Below are positions 1 to 9,174 of a stretch of 64,000 bases of DNA, one piece after another. Each line of letters starts with the position of its first letter. Positions within the stretch are counted from its first letter, which is position 1. A program made the translations under genes and the position numbers. Source of the DNA: Pseudazoarcus sp963975885 (GTDB taxonomy: Bacteria; Pseudomonadota; Gammaproteobacteria; Burkholderiales; Rhodocyclaceae); assembly GCA_963975885.1 (NCBI GenBank), contig CAXBIS010000009.1, positions 62,001 through 126,000 of the forward strand, written 5' to 3'. The notes below the pieces were generated by a model. That model saw only the letters and a program-made list of their open reading frames with translations. It ran no database searches and was not told the origin of the DNA.

Positions 1-1
1 A

Positions 2-502
2 CTGGCCGACGCGGCCAGGTACTTCAAGCTGCCGACCATCCTCACCACCAGCTTCGAGGACGGCCCCAACGGCCCGCTGATGCCGGAACTCACGGAGATG
101 TTCCCGGACGCGCCCTACATCGCCCGTCCCGGTCAGATCAACGCCTGGGACAACGAGGATTTCGTCAAGGCAGTGAAAGCCACCGGCAAGAAGCAGCTCA
201 TCATCGCCGGCGTCGTCACCGAGGTGTGCGTGGCCTTCCCGGCACTGGCCGCAATCGAGGAAGGCTTCGAAGTCTTCGTCGTCACCGACGCCTCGGGCAC
301 CTTCAACGAACTCACCCGCAACTCCGCGTGGGACCGCATGAGCGCGGCCGGCGTGCAGTTGATGACGTGGTTCGGCCTGGCCTGCGAGCTGCACCGCGAC
401 TGGCGAAACGATGTCGAGGGTCTGGGCACGCTGTTCGCCAACCACATCCCCGACTACAAGAACCTGATGACCAGCTACTTCACGCTCCAGGGCAACAAGT
501 AA
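2..502 (+). CDS. Isochorismatase-family (YcaC-like) hydrolase, 5' end outside window
   Basis: The reading frame is open from base 2, so the start lies upstream of the window and only the C-terminal 166 residues are seen. The segment LTTSFEDGPNGPLMPEL and the later GVVTEVCVAFPAL match the YcaC branch of the cysteine hydrolases related to isochorismatase; the Cys in EVCVAF sits where the family nucleophile is, and the Gly-Val-Val-Thr run before it fits the cis-peptide region. The N-terminal catalytic Asp is outside the window. The physiological substrate of YcaC-like proteins is generally unknown, so no pathway is assigned. It is followed by 83 bp before an ABM-domain gene on the same strand. 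Confidence 0.85.
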   Translation: MADAARYFKLPTILTTSFEDGPNGPLMPELTEMFPDAPYIARPGQINAWDNEDFVKAVKATGKKQLIIAGVVTEVCVAFPALAAIEEGFEVFVVTDASGTFNELTRNSAWDRMSAAGVQLMTWFGLACELHRDWRNDVEGLGTLFANHIPDYKNLMTSYFTLQGNK

Positions 503-585
503 GCCGGCAATGAACGGCACGGCTGCCGGGGGGAGCCCCGGCAGCCGTGCCAGAATGCCACCGTCCCCGCCAGGAGAACGAGCGC

Positions 586-1152
586 ATGAGCAGCACCTCC
601 CCCGCGCCTGCCGCCACTGACGAAACCGTCACCGGCATCATCGTGCATCATCCGCGTGCCGATGCGCGCGACGAGTACGAGCAGTGGCTGGCCGACATCC
701 GCAAGGCATGCCAGCAGTTTCCGGGCTATCTGTCGACCGACGTGATCCGCCCGGTCGGCAACCAGCCGAATTACACCGTGATCATCCGCTTTGCCGGCGT
801 AGAGGCTCTGCGGGCCTGGATGGAATCGCCCCAGCGGCGTGAATACCTGCAGCGCATCGAACACGCGCTGGAGCAGGCCGACCGCTACGAGATCCGCAGC
901 GGGCTCGATTTCTGGTTTGCGCCGCCGGCGGTCAAGCCACCGAAGCGCTGGAAGCAGTTCCTGTTGACCCTGTCCGCGATTTTCCCGCTCACCCTCGTCG
1001 TGCCGTGGGCGCTTGCGCCGCTTCTCGATGGTGGCGATCGCGCGGGTTTTCTGCTCGGCAAGCTGGCCGTCGCAGCAGTGATCGTGTACCTGATGGTCTA
1101 TGTGATCATGCCGCCCTATACGCGTCGCGTCGCGCAGTGGCTGTATCGCTGA
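586..1152 (+). CDS. Antibiotic-biosynthesis-monooxygenase (ABM) domain membrane protein
   Basis: 188 residues. Residues about 14-100 form an ABM/dimeric alpha-beta barrel-like domain (TGIIVHHPRADARDEYEQWL, then a GYLSTDVIRP strand), followed by two hydrophobic segments at about 124-145 and 155-176 and a basic tail, so the domain is anchored to the inner membrane. I chose the ATG at 586 over a GTG at 547 because AGGAG lies about 8 nt upstream of it. The domain family includes heme-degrading and quinol monooxygenases, but membrane-anchored members like this one are mostly uncharacterised. It is followed 35 bp later by a pirin gene on the same strand, so the two may share a transcript. Confidence 0.8.
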   Translation: MSSTSPAPAATDETVTGIIVHHPRADARDEYEQWLADIRKACQQFPGYLSTDVIRPVGNQPNYTVIIRFAGVEALRAWMESPQRREYLQRIEHALEQADRYEIRSGLDFWFAPPAVKPPKRWKQFLLTLSAIFPLTLVVPWALAPLLDGGDRAGFLLGKLAVAAVIVYLMVYVIMPPYTRRVAQWLYR

Positions 1153-1187
1153 CGTGCGCCCCGAGGCAAGCCAAACGGAGAATTTCG

Positions 1188-2102
1188 ATGAGCAATGAAA
1201 CGAGACAGGTCGAACGTGAGTGCGATGAGCAGGCCGGCTGTGGCGCGGTGCTGCATGTGCTGCGCCCGCGCGAGAAGGATCTGGGCGAATTTTCGGTGCG
1301 CCGCCTGCTGCCCACCGTCGGGCACAAGGCGGTGGGTCCGTGGGTGTTCTTCGACCACATGGGGCCGGCCGACTTTCCGCCCGGGCGCGGCATCAACGTG
1401 CGCCCGCATCCGCACATCAATCTGGCCACGGTGACCTATCTGTTCGAGGGCGAGATCCTGCATCGCGACTCGCTGGGCAGTCTGCAGGCGATCCGTCCGG
1501 GTGACATCAACCTGATGGTGGCCGGACGCGGCATCGTGCACTCGGAACGCGAGCGGCCCGAGGTCACGGCCGTGCCGCATCGCCTGCACGGCCTGCAGTT
1601 GTGGCTGGCCCTGCCCGAGGCCGACGAGGAGTGCGAGCCGGCCTTTCTGCACTATCCCTCGGACGACATCCCGAGCGTCGACGTCGACGGGGTGCCGGTG
1701 CGCGTGATGATGGGCTCGGCCTTTGGGGCGAACTCACCGGTGCGCACCTTCGCGAAGACACTCTACGTCGAGGCGCACCTGCAGCCGGGGCAGCGGTTGG
1801 TGTTGCCGCCGGCCGACGAGCGTGCGCTGTATGTTGCGCAAGGGGCATTGGCAGCGGGGGGGGCGCGCATCGACGAGCATGCGATGGCGATTCTCGACGC
1901 CACGCCCGGGGTCGTCGTCGAGGCGCTGGCACCGTCACGCATCGCGCTGATCGGCGGCGAGGCGCTGGGGACGCGCTTCATCGACTGGAATTTCGTTTCC
2001 AGCCGAAAGGAGCGCATTGAGCAGGCGCGCGAGAACTGGCGCGCCGGGCGCTTTCCGAAGGTGCCCGGCGACGAGGAGGAGTTCATCCCGCTGCCGGAAT
2101 GA
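1188..2102 (+). CDS. Pirin family protein
   Basis: 304 residues, bicupin fold. The N-terminal cupin carries the pirin metal site: HPHINLATVTYLFEG provides two His, and the later GRGIVHSERERP provides the third His and the Glu. Bacterial pirins bind iron or a similar metal; some (E. coli YhhW) open quercetin, others act as redox-linked regulators, so the exact reaction here is open. The start ATG at 1188 is chosen because ACGGAG precedes it with about 7 nt spacing and because the upstream in-frame extension would run into the preceding gene. Nothing in the neighbourhood identifies a substrate. Confidence 0.9.
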   Translation: MSNETRQVERECDEQAGCGAVLHVLRPREKDLGEFSVRRLLPTVGHKAVGPWVFFDHMGPADFPPGRGINVRPHPHINLATVTYLFEGEILHRDSLGSLQAIRPGDINLMVAGRGIVHSERERPEVTAVPHRLHGLQLWLALPEADEECEPAFLHYPSDDIPSVDVDGVPVRVMMGSAFGANSPVRTFAKTLYVEAHLQPGQRLVLPPADERALYVAQGALAAGGARIDEHAMAILDATPGVVVEALAPSRIALIGGEALGTRFIDWNFVSSRKERIEQARENWRAGRFPKVPGDEEEFIPLPE

Positions 2103-2120
2103 CGGCGAGCGAGCGTTCGC

Positions 2121-3209
2121 TCAGCGCCGCACCACGCCGGCCGACTCGGTCCACATGCGGAAGATGCGGTAGGGCGGGATGCCCGCATCGCGTCCACCGG
2201 TGAATGGCGGGCTGCGGTGGAGCTGGTTGGTCACGATGTAGAGCCAGCCGCGTTCGCCGAAGCTGACACTGTCGGGCCATTCGAGACGGGCGTCGCGCAC
2301 CAGTGGGCGCAGTACGCCGTCGTTGCTGAGCTGGTCGATGCCGCTGTCGTTGAGGTTGGTGAAGTAGTGGTTGCCGGCGGCATCGGTGGTCGCGCCGTCG
2401 GAGACCGGCTTGCGGCCGACGATACGGATCGCCGCCGTGATCTCGTCTTCGCTGCCTTCGCGCAGCAAGCGCGTGGGTACGGCGTACCAGCGCAGGCCGG
2501 TCATCGCGCCGAAGTAAAGCGTCTCGCCGTCGGCCGAGAGCGAGATCGGGTTGACGCCGACGCGCGCGGGCTCGCCGTTGAACATCGTCGGGCGATCGTC
2601 GACGCGCATCTGCGCACCGTCCTCGTGGGCGAGACTGGGGTGCCCGGTAAAGCGGTAGGCGTAGCCGTCGTCGATGCGCACCGCGATCAGGGCGGGCGCG
2701 GCGATGTCTGCCAGATACACCCAGCCGGCCTCGGCGTCGACCACCAGATCCTGCACGAAGCTGCCGGCCGGCGCGATGTCCTGTGGCAGGCTCAGGCGCT
2801 TGAGCAGACGACCACTGCGCAGGTCAAAGGCCCACAAACGGGTCTCGCCCACGTTCATGCCGGTGTCTGTCACCCACAAGCGGCCCTCGCCGTCGATGTG
2901 GATGCCCAATGGCGTGTCCATGCGCAGGTTGCCGCGTTCCTCGGGGTTGCCCTGTACGTGCTTCCCGGGCCAGGCGCGATAGCCAGTGCGCCCGGTGACC
3001 TCGACCAGTTGAATACCGGGCTGTGCGTCAAAGGGGTGCACAGTGGCGAAGATGCGGCGGTCGTCGGAAACGGCGACGTTGCCGGGGCGGAACGGCAGTT
3101 CGGCGACGATCTCGAGTCGGCCGACCGTGGGGGGGGCAGCGAGCGCGAGCGCCGCGCAAAGACTCAGCGCGAGCGCGACGACGATGCGAGCGAACGGGGC
3201 GGGGGTCAT
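2121..3209 (-). CDS. Secreted MRJP/yellow-family protein (SMP-30-like beta-propeller)
   Basis: 362 residues with a clear N-terminal signal peptide (hydrophobic run ending in ALALAAPP, cleavage expected near residue 25), so it is exported to the periplasm. The body has propeller-type repeats such as GRLWVTDTG, VYLADI and LSADGETLYFGAMTG, and the C-terminal RLEWPDSVSF/YIVTNQLH pattern seen in bacterial relatives of major royal jelly and yellow proteins. Members are sometimes annotated as L-dopachrome tautomerase-related or gluconolactonase-like, but function is not established in bacteria. The start codon lies 24 bp after the stop of the upstream MDR oxidoreductase on the same strand, so the two genes probably form an operon. 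Confidence 0.8.
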   Translation of the reverse strand: MTPAPFARIVVALALSLCAALALAAPPTVGRLEIVAELPFRPGNVAVSDDRRIFATVHPFDAQPGIQLVEVTGRTGYRAWPGKHVQGNPEERGNLRMDTPLGIHIDGEGRLWVTDTGMNVGETRLWAFDLRSGRLLKRLSLPQDIAPAGSFVQDLVVDAEAGWVYLADIAAPALIAVRIDDGYAYRFTGHPSLAHEDGAQMRVDDRPTMFNGEPARVGVNPISLSADGETLYFGAMTGLRWYAVPTRLLREGSEDEITAAIRIVGRKPVSDGATTDAAGNHYFTNLNDSGIDQLSNDGVLRPLVRDARLEWPDSVSFGERGWLYIVTNQLHRSPPFTGGRDAGIPPYRIFRMWTESAGVVRR

Positions 3210-3233
3210 GGCGGATCTCCTTCGCGGGGTCGG

Positions 3234-4253
3234 TCAGGTGCCGAAGCCTTCGAGCACGATTTTGCCGCGTGACTTGCCCGAGCGCAGCAGTTCGTGCGCG
3301 CGCTCGAGGTTAGCGGCGTTGATCGGCCCGAAATGCTCGGCCACCGTGCTGCGTATCACGCCGGCGTCGACCAGGCGTGCGACTTCGTCGAGCAGGTGCT
3401 GCTGCGCGACCATGTCGGCCGTGGCGAACATTGAGCGCGTGAACATCAGTTCCCAGTGCAGCGACACGCTCTTTTTCTTGAGCAGGCGCACGTCGATGGG
3501 TTCGGGGTCGTCGATCAGCGCCACGCGGCCCTGTGGCGCGACGGCCTCGACGATCTGCACGAAGTGGTCGTCCGTGTTGGTCAGGCTCGCCACATGGGTG
3601 ACGTCGTCGATGCCGATGCGGCGCAATTCCTCGGACAGTGGCCGCGTGTGGTCGATGACGTGGGTGGCGCCCAGTTCTCGCACCCAGGCCTGGGTCTCGG
3701 GGCGTGAGGCGGTTCCGATGACCGTCGCGGCGGTGAGTCGGGCGGCCAGTTGCACGAGGATGGAGCCGACGCCACCGCCAGCGCCGATGACCAGCAGACG
3801 CTCACCGGTGGGGGACTTGCCCGGGCGCAGGCCGAGGCGGTCGAACAGCAGCTCCCAGGCGGTGATCGCGGTCAGCGGCAGGGCTGCGGCCTGGGCGAAG
3901 TCCAGGCTCCCGGGCATGTGGCCGACGATGCGTTCGTCGACCACATGCAGTTCGGCGTTGGTGCCGGCGCGCGAAATGTCTCCTGCATACCACACCTTGT
4001 CGCCGGGGCGAAAAGCGCTTACCTCAGAGCCCACCGCACGTACCACGCCGGTCGCGTCCCAGCCCAGCACCTTCCATCCGCCCGCCGGGCTGGCCGGTCG
4101 CAGGCGTACCTTGGTGTCGACCGGATTGACCGAAACGGCGCGCACTTCGACCAGCAGGTCGCGCCCTTCGGGCACCGGATCGGGAAGTTCGACGTCTTCG
4201 AGCGGCATCGTGGTGCCGACGGATTCGGGGATGCGGTAGGCGACGGCTTTCAT
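3234..4253 (-). CDS. Zinc-type alcohol dehydrogenase-like MDR oxidoreductase
   Basis: 339 residues, the usual length for the medium-chain dehydrogenase/reductase family. An N-terminal GroES-like domain (SVNPVDTKVR, GWDATGVV) is followed by the Rossmann nucleotide-binding loop LVIGAGGGVGSILVQLAA near residue 155. The catalytic zinc Cys is replaced (VNPVD instead of a Cys-containing motif), as in the zinc-free quinone oxidoreductase and enoyl-reductase branch, so NADPH-linked reduction of a quinone or enone is more likely than alcohol oxidation. It is the promoter-proximal gene of a probable two-gene operon with the secreted MRJP-like protein. Confidence 0.85.
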   Translation of the reverse strand: MKAVAYRIPESVGTTMPLEDVELPDPVPEGRDLLVEVRAVSVNPVDTKVRLRPASPAGGWKVLGWDATGVVRAVGSEVSAFRPGDKVWYAGDISRAGTNAELHVVDERIVGHMPGSLDFAQAAALPLTAITAWELLFDRLGLRPGKSPTGERLLVIGAGGGVGSILVQLAARLTAATVIGTASRPETQAWVRELGATHVIDHTRPLSEELRRIGIDDVTHVASLTNTDDHFVQIVEAVAPQGRVALIDDPEPIDVRLLKKKSVSLHWELMFTRSMFATADMVAQQHLLDEVARLVDAGVIRSTVAEHFGPINAANLERAHELLRSGKSRGKIVLEGFGT

Positions 4254-4367
4254 CGTTTCAGACTCCTGCGATCGGTAAGCCCAGGATTGCGCCGGGCAAG
4301 CTGCGTGTGATCTTATCTTACGCGGGTTCGGCGCTTCGCCGGATCAGGACATCGGACCGGGCACCGC

Positions 4368-7145
4368 ATGACGATCGAGGCCAAGAGATCACTGAACAGA
4401 CGTCTGTGGCTGATCGTCGTGCTGGCGATCGTGCCGTTGTCGGCAATTGTGCTGTTCGATTACCAGTCGCAGCGCCGTGCTGCAATCGCCGACGTCGAAG
4501 CCCAGATCGAGGCGGTGATGTTCGCCGCGCGACAGGAGGAGCAATCCGCCCAGCGCAGCGTGCAGTTGGTCCTCGAGATCGTCTCGCGGGCCGACAACAT
4601 GCAGTCGCTCGACGGTGAGGATTGCTCCGGCCTGGCGCGACGCATGCTCACCTCTCTGCCGTTTTTCTCGAATCTCGGCGCTGCCTATCCGGACGGCACG
4701 ATGTTCTGCAGTGCCCGGCCCATGAGCGCGAGGGTGTCGGTCGCCGACCGTGACTGGTTTCGCGAGGGCGGTAGCGGCAGCGGAATCACCCGTGGGGAGT
4801 ACGTCGAGGCCGGCCGCGTATCAGTACAGCCGGGCTTCGTCTTCGGCTACCCGCTGCGCGATGCCGACGGCCGACTGCTGTCGGTGCTGTACGCCATGCT
4901 GCGCACCGACTGGTTTGATCGCGTGATCGCCGAATACAATCTGCCCGACGGCTGGGAGGCCAGCCTGATCTCGATCGAGGGACGGGTCATCGCCAGCCGG
5001 CCACGCATCGACGAATGGAAGGGCGCGGTGCCCGGCGACCTGATGCGCGCCTTTCGCGACACTCTGCAGTCGCCGCACGGTGTCGTCGAGGCCGTCGATT
5101 TTCGTGGCGAGCGTCGGCTCTACGGCGTCGAGCCGGTGGCGATTGCGGGAGACGACGTCTTTGTCGCGATCGGCGCACCGCTGGGGCTTTCGCTGTCCGC
5201 CCTGGATCGTGACTTTGCGCTACGTGTGGCGGTGCTGCTGATCGTCGCACTACTGTCCGCGCTTGTCGCGCGCTACACCATCTACAGGCTCGTGGACCGC
5301 TGGACCGGCAAGATGCTCGGCACGCTGGACGCGCTTGCACTCGGTCGCCTGGATACGCGCATCGAGAAGTTTTCGGAGGTGCGCGAGCTCGAACGCCTGG
5401 AGCGCGGCGTCAACCGCATGGCCGGTCAGCTCGATGCGCGTACCGGCGAATTGCACAAGCTCTCGACCGCGGTCGAGCAGAGCCCGGCGTGCATTCTGAT
5501 CACCGATGCTGCCGCGCGTATCGAATACGTCAACGATGCGCTCGTTGCCACCACGGGCTATGCGCGCGAGGAACTCGTCGGCCAGACCCCGCGCATCCTC
5601 GGAGGGGACACGCCTGCCGAGACCGTAAGCGACCTGTGGTCCACGCTGCTGCGTGGCCAGGTGTGGCGCGGCGAGTTCCACAACGCGCGCAAGGACGGCA
5701 CGCCCTACATCGAGCTGGCCACCGTCGCGCCGATTCGCGCTGCGGACGGGCGCACGACGCACTACGTATCGGTCGGCGAAGACATCACGTTGCGTCGTCA
5801 GTCCGAGGAACTGCTGCACCGCATGGCCTACTACGACGCGCTCACCGGCCTGCCCAACCGCGCGATGCTGCGTGATCGCCTGCACCAGGCTGCGTTGTCG
5901 AGTGCGCGCACGCGTTCGCATGCGATGCTGGTTCACCTTGACGTGGACCGCTTCAGCGAGCTCAACGACACGCTTGGGCACGACGCTGCCGACGATCTGT
6001 TGCGCGCCATCGCCCAGCGCCTGCGCGAATGTCTGCGCGAGGACGACACCCTCGCTCGCCAGGGAGACGACGACTTCGCCGCTGTCTTCGAGAGCCTCGC
6101 TATCGATGAGGATGAGGCGCTCGCACAGGCCGAGCGCATTGCCACCGCCGTGCATGAGGCGCTCTCCGGTCCCTATCCGATCGATCCGGCCGGTGGCGAA
6201 TATCACGTCACGGTGAGTCTCGGTGTGACGCTCTTCGTGGGGCACGGTGTTGCGGCCGAGGACCTGCTCAAGCAGGCCGAGGTCGCGCTCTACCGCGCCA
6301 AGGAGGCGGGTCGCGACACCGTGCGTTTTTTCAGCGCGGACATGCAGGCCACGGTCGAGACCCACGCCGCCCTGGTGCGCGACCTGCGCGAGGCGCTTGT
6401 GAGCGGCGCATTTTCGCTGTTTTACCAGCCGCAACTCGATGGCGATGGCCGCATGGTCGGTGCCGAGGCGCTGATCCGCTGGCGCGACGCGCGCGGCACG
6501 CTGGTGCCTCCGGGGCTGTTCATCCCGGTGGCCGAGGACAGCGGGCTGATCGTGCCGATCGGTGAATGGGTGCTGGACACCGCCTGCGCCCAACTCGCCC
6601 GCTGGCAGGCAGGGGCCGCAACGCGTGCGCTGTCGATGTCCGTCAATGTCAGCGGGCGCCAGTTCCATCGCCCGGACTTCCCGGGGATGGTACGCGCCTG
6701 CATCGAGCGCCACGCCATTGATCCGGCCGGGCTCGAACTGGAGCTGACCGAGAGCGTCGTGCTCGGCAACCTCGACGAGGCGGTGGAACGCATGCGCGCG
6801 CTGCGCGAACTGGGTGTGCGCTTCTCGCTGGATGATTTCGGTACCGGCTACTCCTCGCTGTCCTACCTGCGCACGCTGCCCTTTGACCAGATCAAGATCG
6901 ACCAGTCCTTCGTGCGCGCGATGGGCGAGGACGATTCCAGCCGGGCGATCGTGCGCGCGATCCTCGCAATCAGTGCCGCGCTGTCGCTCGATGTGGTAGC
7001 CGAGGGCGTCGAGACCGAGGAGCAGCGCGATGCGTTGTGCAGCGACGGCTGCGGCCTGATGCAGGGCTATCTGTTCAGTCCGCCGGTCCCGATCGAAGCA
7101 CTGCAGGCTCAGCCCTGGTTTCCGTCAAGAGTGCCGTCCAGGTAG
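4368..7145 (+). CDS. Membrane sensor with PAS, degenerate GGDEF and intact EAL domain
   Basis: 925 residues. Order: TM helix (about 14-31), periplasmic sensor region, second TM (about 285-305), HAMP-like linker, PAS (about 365-480), GGDEF (about 485-650), EAL (about 665-915). The GGDEF signature is G566-D-D-D-F570, which departs from GG(D/E)EF at two positions, so cyclase activity is doubtful. The EAL side keeps E700-A-L, NVSGRQF, ELTES, DDFGTGYSSLSYL and VVAEGVE, so it is probably a cyclic-di-GMP phosphodiesterase, perhaps with the GGDEF domain as a GTP-binding regulatory module. The 3' end overlaps the convergent ychJ gene by 37 bp. No strong Shine-Dalgarno is visible at the start. Confidence 0.9.
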   Translation: MTIEAKRSLNRRLWLIVVLAIVPLSAIVLFDYQSQRRAAIADVEAQIEAVMFAARQEEQSAQRSVQLVLEIVSRADNMQSLDGEDCSGLARRMLTSLPFFSNLGAAYPDGTMFCSARPMSARVSVADRDWFREGGSGSGITRGEYVEAGRVSVQPGFVFGYPLRDADGRLLSVLYAMLRTDWFDRVIAEYNLPDGWEASLISIEGRVIASRPRIDEWKGAVPGDLMRAFRDTLQSPHGVVEAVDFRGERRLYGVEPVAIAGDDVFVAIGAPLGLSLSALDRDFALRVAVLLIVALLSALVARYTIYRLVDRWTGKMLGTLDALALGRLDTRIEKFSEVRELERLERGVNRMAGQLDARTGELHKLSTAVEQSPACILITDAAARIEYVNDALVATTGYAREELVGQTPRILGGDTPAETVSDLWSTLLRGQVWRGEFHNARKDGTPYIELATVAPIRAADGRTTHYVSVGEDITLRRQSEELLHRMAYYDALTGLPNRAMLRDRLHQAALSSARTRSHAMLVHLDVDRFSELNDTLGHDAADDLLRAIAQRLRECLREDDTLARQGDDDFAAVFESLAIDEDEALAQAERIATAVHEALSGPYPIDPAGGEYHVTVSLGVTLFVGHGVAAEDLLKQAEVALYRAKEAGRDTVRFFSADMQATVETHAALVRDLREALVSGAFSLFYQPQLDGDGRMVGAEALIRWRDARGTLVPPGLFIPVAEDSGLIVPIGEWVLDTACAQLARWQAGAATRALSMSVNVSGRQFHRPDFPGMVRACIERHAIDPAGLELELTESVVLGNLDEAVERMRALRELGVRFSLDDFGTGYSSLSYLRTLPFDQIKIDQSFVRAMGEDDSSRAIVRAILAISAALSLDVVAEGVETEEQRDALCSDGCGLMQGYLFSPPVPIEALQAQPWFPSRVPSR

Positions 7146-7522
7146 TACCAGCGACCGTCCTCGCGCACGAAGCGGCTGGTCTCGTGCAGCCGCTGCGCGC
7201 GACCGGCGACGCGATAGCGTGCGACGAATTCGACGATGGCCGTGTCCGGCCCGGTCGGCTCGTAGCGGCGCACCTCCAGCCCCAGCCATTTGGGGCGTGC
7301 GCCCTCGTCGAGATCCAGCGTTTCGGGGCGCGTGCTCGCATGCCAGGTCGCCAGCAGATAGGCGGTGTCGCCGAGCACGAAGGCGCTGTAGCGCGAGCGC
7401 ATCAGCGCTTCGGCATCGGCCGCCGGCTCGCCGGCATGCAGGGGTGCGCAACACCCGGCCAGCGTCGCGTCCCGTCCGCAGGGGCACGGTTCGGGCATGC
7501 TGGCCTTGGGTTTCTTGCCCAT
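7109..7522 (-). CDS. ychJ: YchJ-family protein (UPF0225) with SEC-C-like zinc motif
   Basis: 137 residues. The N terminus carries the Cys-rich motif PEPCPCGRDATLAGCC, and the rest follows the YchJ pattern (ALMRSRYSAFVLGDTAYLLATWH, then RYRVAGRAQRLHETSRFVREDGRW). YchJ proteins have an NTF2-like domain plus one or two SEC-C motifs; the role is unknown. Here only the N-terminal motif is present. A shorter start at MPEPCPCG (base 7498) is possible. The start is 2 bp after the stop of the AsmA-like gene, so the two are co-transcribed. The last 37 bp overlap the convergent GGDEF/EAL gene. Confidence 0.85.
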   Translation of the reverse strand: MGKKPKASMPEPCPCGRDATLAGCCAPLHAGEPAADAEALMRSRYSAFVLGDTAYLLATWHASTRPETLDLDEGARPKWLGLEVRRYEPTGPDTAIVEFVARYRVAGRAQRLHETSRFVREDGRWYYLDGTLDGNQG

Positions 7523-7524
7523 CC

Positions 7525-8943
7525 TCAGCGCGGAGCGGCCACCGAGCCGCTATAGAAGGGTTCGCATTCGCCGCTCGAGAACAGCGCCGCGCCGCGCGCG
7601 AGCAGGTCGCGCGTCGGGCCGGTGATCAGCCCGACCAGGCCGCCGCCCGCATCGCCGGCGCTCTCGAACGGGCCATCGAGTGTCTGTTCTGCGCTTGCGC
7701 AGCCCTCGGCGTCGAGCAGTGCGACGGTGAGTTCGTCGAAACGCCGCTCGGCGATGTCGACGCGCCCGCGTGCCGCAATACGGTGGCGATCTGTCGCCAG
7801 TGCGACGTCGCGTGCCGTCGCAACACCGTTGTCGATGGTCCAGTCGGAGACCAGGGCGCGCACCTCGCTCTCCCCCTCGGGCGACATCGCCAGGCTGCCG
7901 AAACGGTAGCCCTGCGTCGCCAGCATGCCGAACGGTCCGGCGATGAACACCGCACCCAGATCGACGAGTTGGAAACTCTGGCTGGATTCGAAGCGCGCGA
8001 TGGTCTCGTCCAGATCGACACCGTGCAGCACGAGATCGCGGCCGCGCAGGGAGACCTGCCCGGAGGCGCTGCGGGCGAGCGCCGCGGTGTGCGTGCCGCG
8101 CATCGTCAGGTCGCCTTCGATGTCCACATTGCCGTCCGCGGATACCTCGGCGTCGAGGCGATCGAAGACCTGCGCCAGTGCAAAACCGTCGAGCGCGAAC
8201 TGCGCCTGGATCAGCGGCTGCTTGCCGTTCAGGTCGGCCTGCACCTGGCCGCGCAACTGCGAGCCGAACAGATCCAGCGTGATCGGGTCGAGGCGCAGCA
8301 CGCCGTCGGCGGAGCGTCCCTCGGCTTGCAGCGCACCAAGCTCGATGCCGTCACGGTCGATGTTCTCGCACGTCGCGTCGACGGTGAAGAGGGGCAGCGG
8401 CAGGCTGGTTGTCTGCAGATCGCCGAGCGTCAGCGCGCAACCGCGTGCCCTCAGCGCGCGACCGGAAGCCGTATCGCGGTAGTCCAGCGTGCCGTCCGAG
8501 ATGGCGAGCCGTTGCAGGCCGAGTCGTTCGAGTGCGTCCAGCGCCTTGTCGGGAATCGCCAGAGCAGCGAGTGCGCCGCGACCCTCGAGCGTTACCTTCG
8601 GTCCCTCCAGCGTCACCGTGCGTACCTGCGCGCGGCCCGACAGCAGCGCGCCGAGAATCGGTTCGATGGTGACCGCACGTGCAGCGATCATCGAACCGTC
8701 GTCGCGCCGGATGCTCACATCGGCCAGACGCACTGTGGGTCGCGGCGACAGTCGCAGGCCGACCGGACCGTCCAGTTGCAGGTCCAGTCCGGTGCGCGCA
8801 GCCGCCTCGCGCTCCACCCTGGCGCGGATCGCGTCGGCGTTGACGGCGACCAGCGCGGCGGCGGCCGCGCCGAGCACGATGATCGAGATCGCCGCCAGGA
8901 TCGCGATCTTCTTCCAGTGTTTTGCATTCTTCATGCCTGGCAT
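7525..8943 (-). CDS. AsmA-family protein
   Basis: 472 residues. An N-terminal lysine-rich stretch and TM helix (about residues 10-35) are followed by the AsmA-type opening ARVEREAAARTGLDLQLDG and repeating beta-strand segments typical of the AsmA/TamB/VPS13-like lipid-transport group. These proteins are anchored in the inner membrane, extend into the periplasm and help phospholipid or outer-membrane homeostasis; this one is shorter than E. coli AsmA. The start could be the third-residue-downstream ATG (MKNAKHWKK). It sits directly upstream of ychJ in a two-gene unit. Confidence 0.8.
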   Translation of the reverse strand: MPGMKNAKHWKKIAILAAISIIVLGAAAAALVAVNADAIRARVEREAAARTGLDLQLDGPVGLRLSPRPTVRLADVSIRRDDGSMIAARAVTIEPILGALLSGRAQVRTVTLEGPKVTLEGRGALAALAIPDKALDALERLGLQRLAISDGTLDYRDTASGRALRARGCALTLGDLQTTSLPLPLFTVDATCENIDRDGIELGALQAEGRSADGVLRLDPITLDLFGSQLRGQVQADLNGKQPLIQAQFALDGFALAQVFDRLDAEVSADGNVDIEGDLTMRGTHTAALARSASGQVSLRGRDLVLHGVDLDETIARFESSQSFQLVDLGAVFIAGPFGMLATQGYRFGSLAMSPEGESEVRALVSDWTIDNGVATARDVALATDRHRIAARGRVDIAERRFDELTVALLDAEGCASAEQTLDGPFESAGDAGGGLVGLITGPTRDLLARGAALFSSGECEPFYSGSVAAPR

Positions 8944-9174
8944 TCTGGCCCACTCCGCGCGTTGGCGACAGCGGCCTTGCGAATCAGCACGGATGCGGCG
9001 CCGCGTGACAGGCCTCGCAGTGCGACGTGTGATCCAATTGTTGTCGCGCGCAGATCGGGCTAGGCTCGGCAGGTCCGATTGTTCGAGGTCTCGTCATGTC
9101 ATTCCGCCGCCGCGTCCGCACGGGTCGCCGCAGTCTTGTTCCGGTAAGCGCGATGCGCAGACGAGGGTGTCGCG

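Noticed and set aside
2217..3272. Open plus-strand frame of 351 codons antisense to the MRJP-like gene
   Set aside because: The opposite strand has a signal peptide and propeller repeats; this frame has no motif and no start signal.
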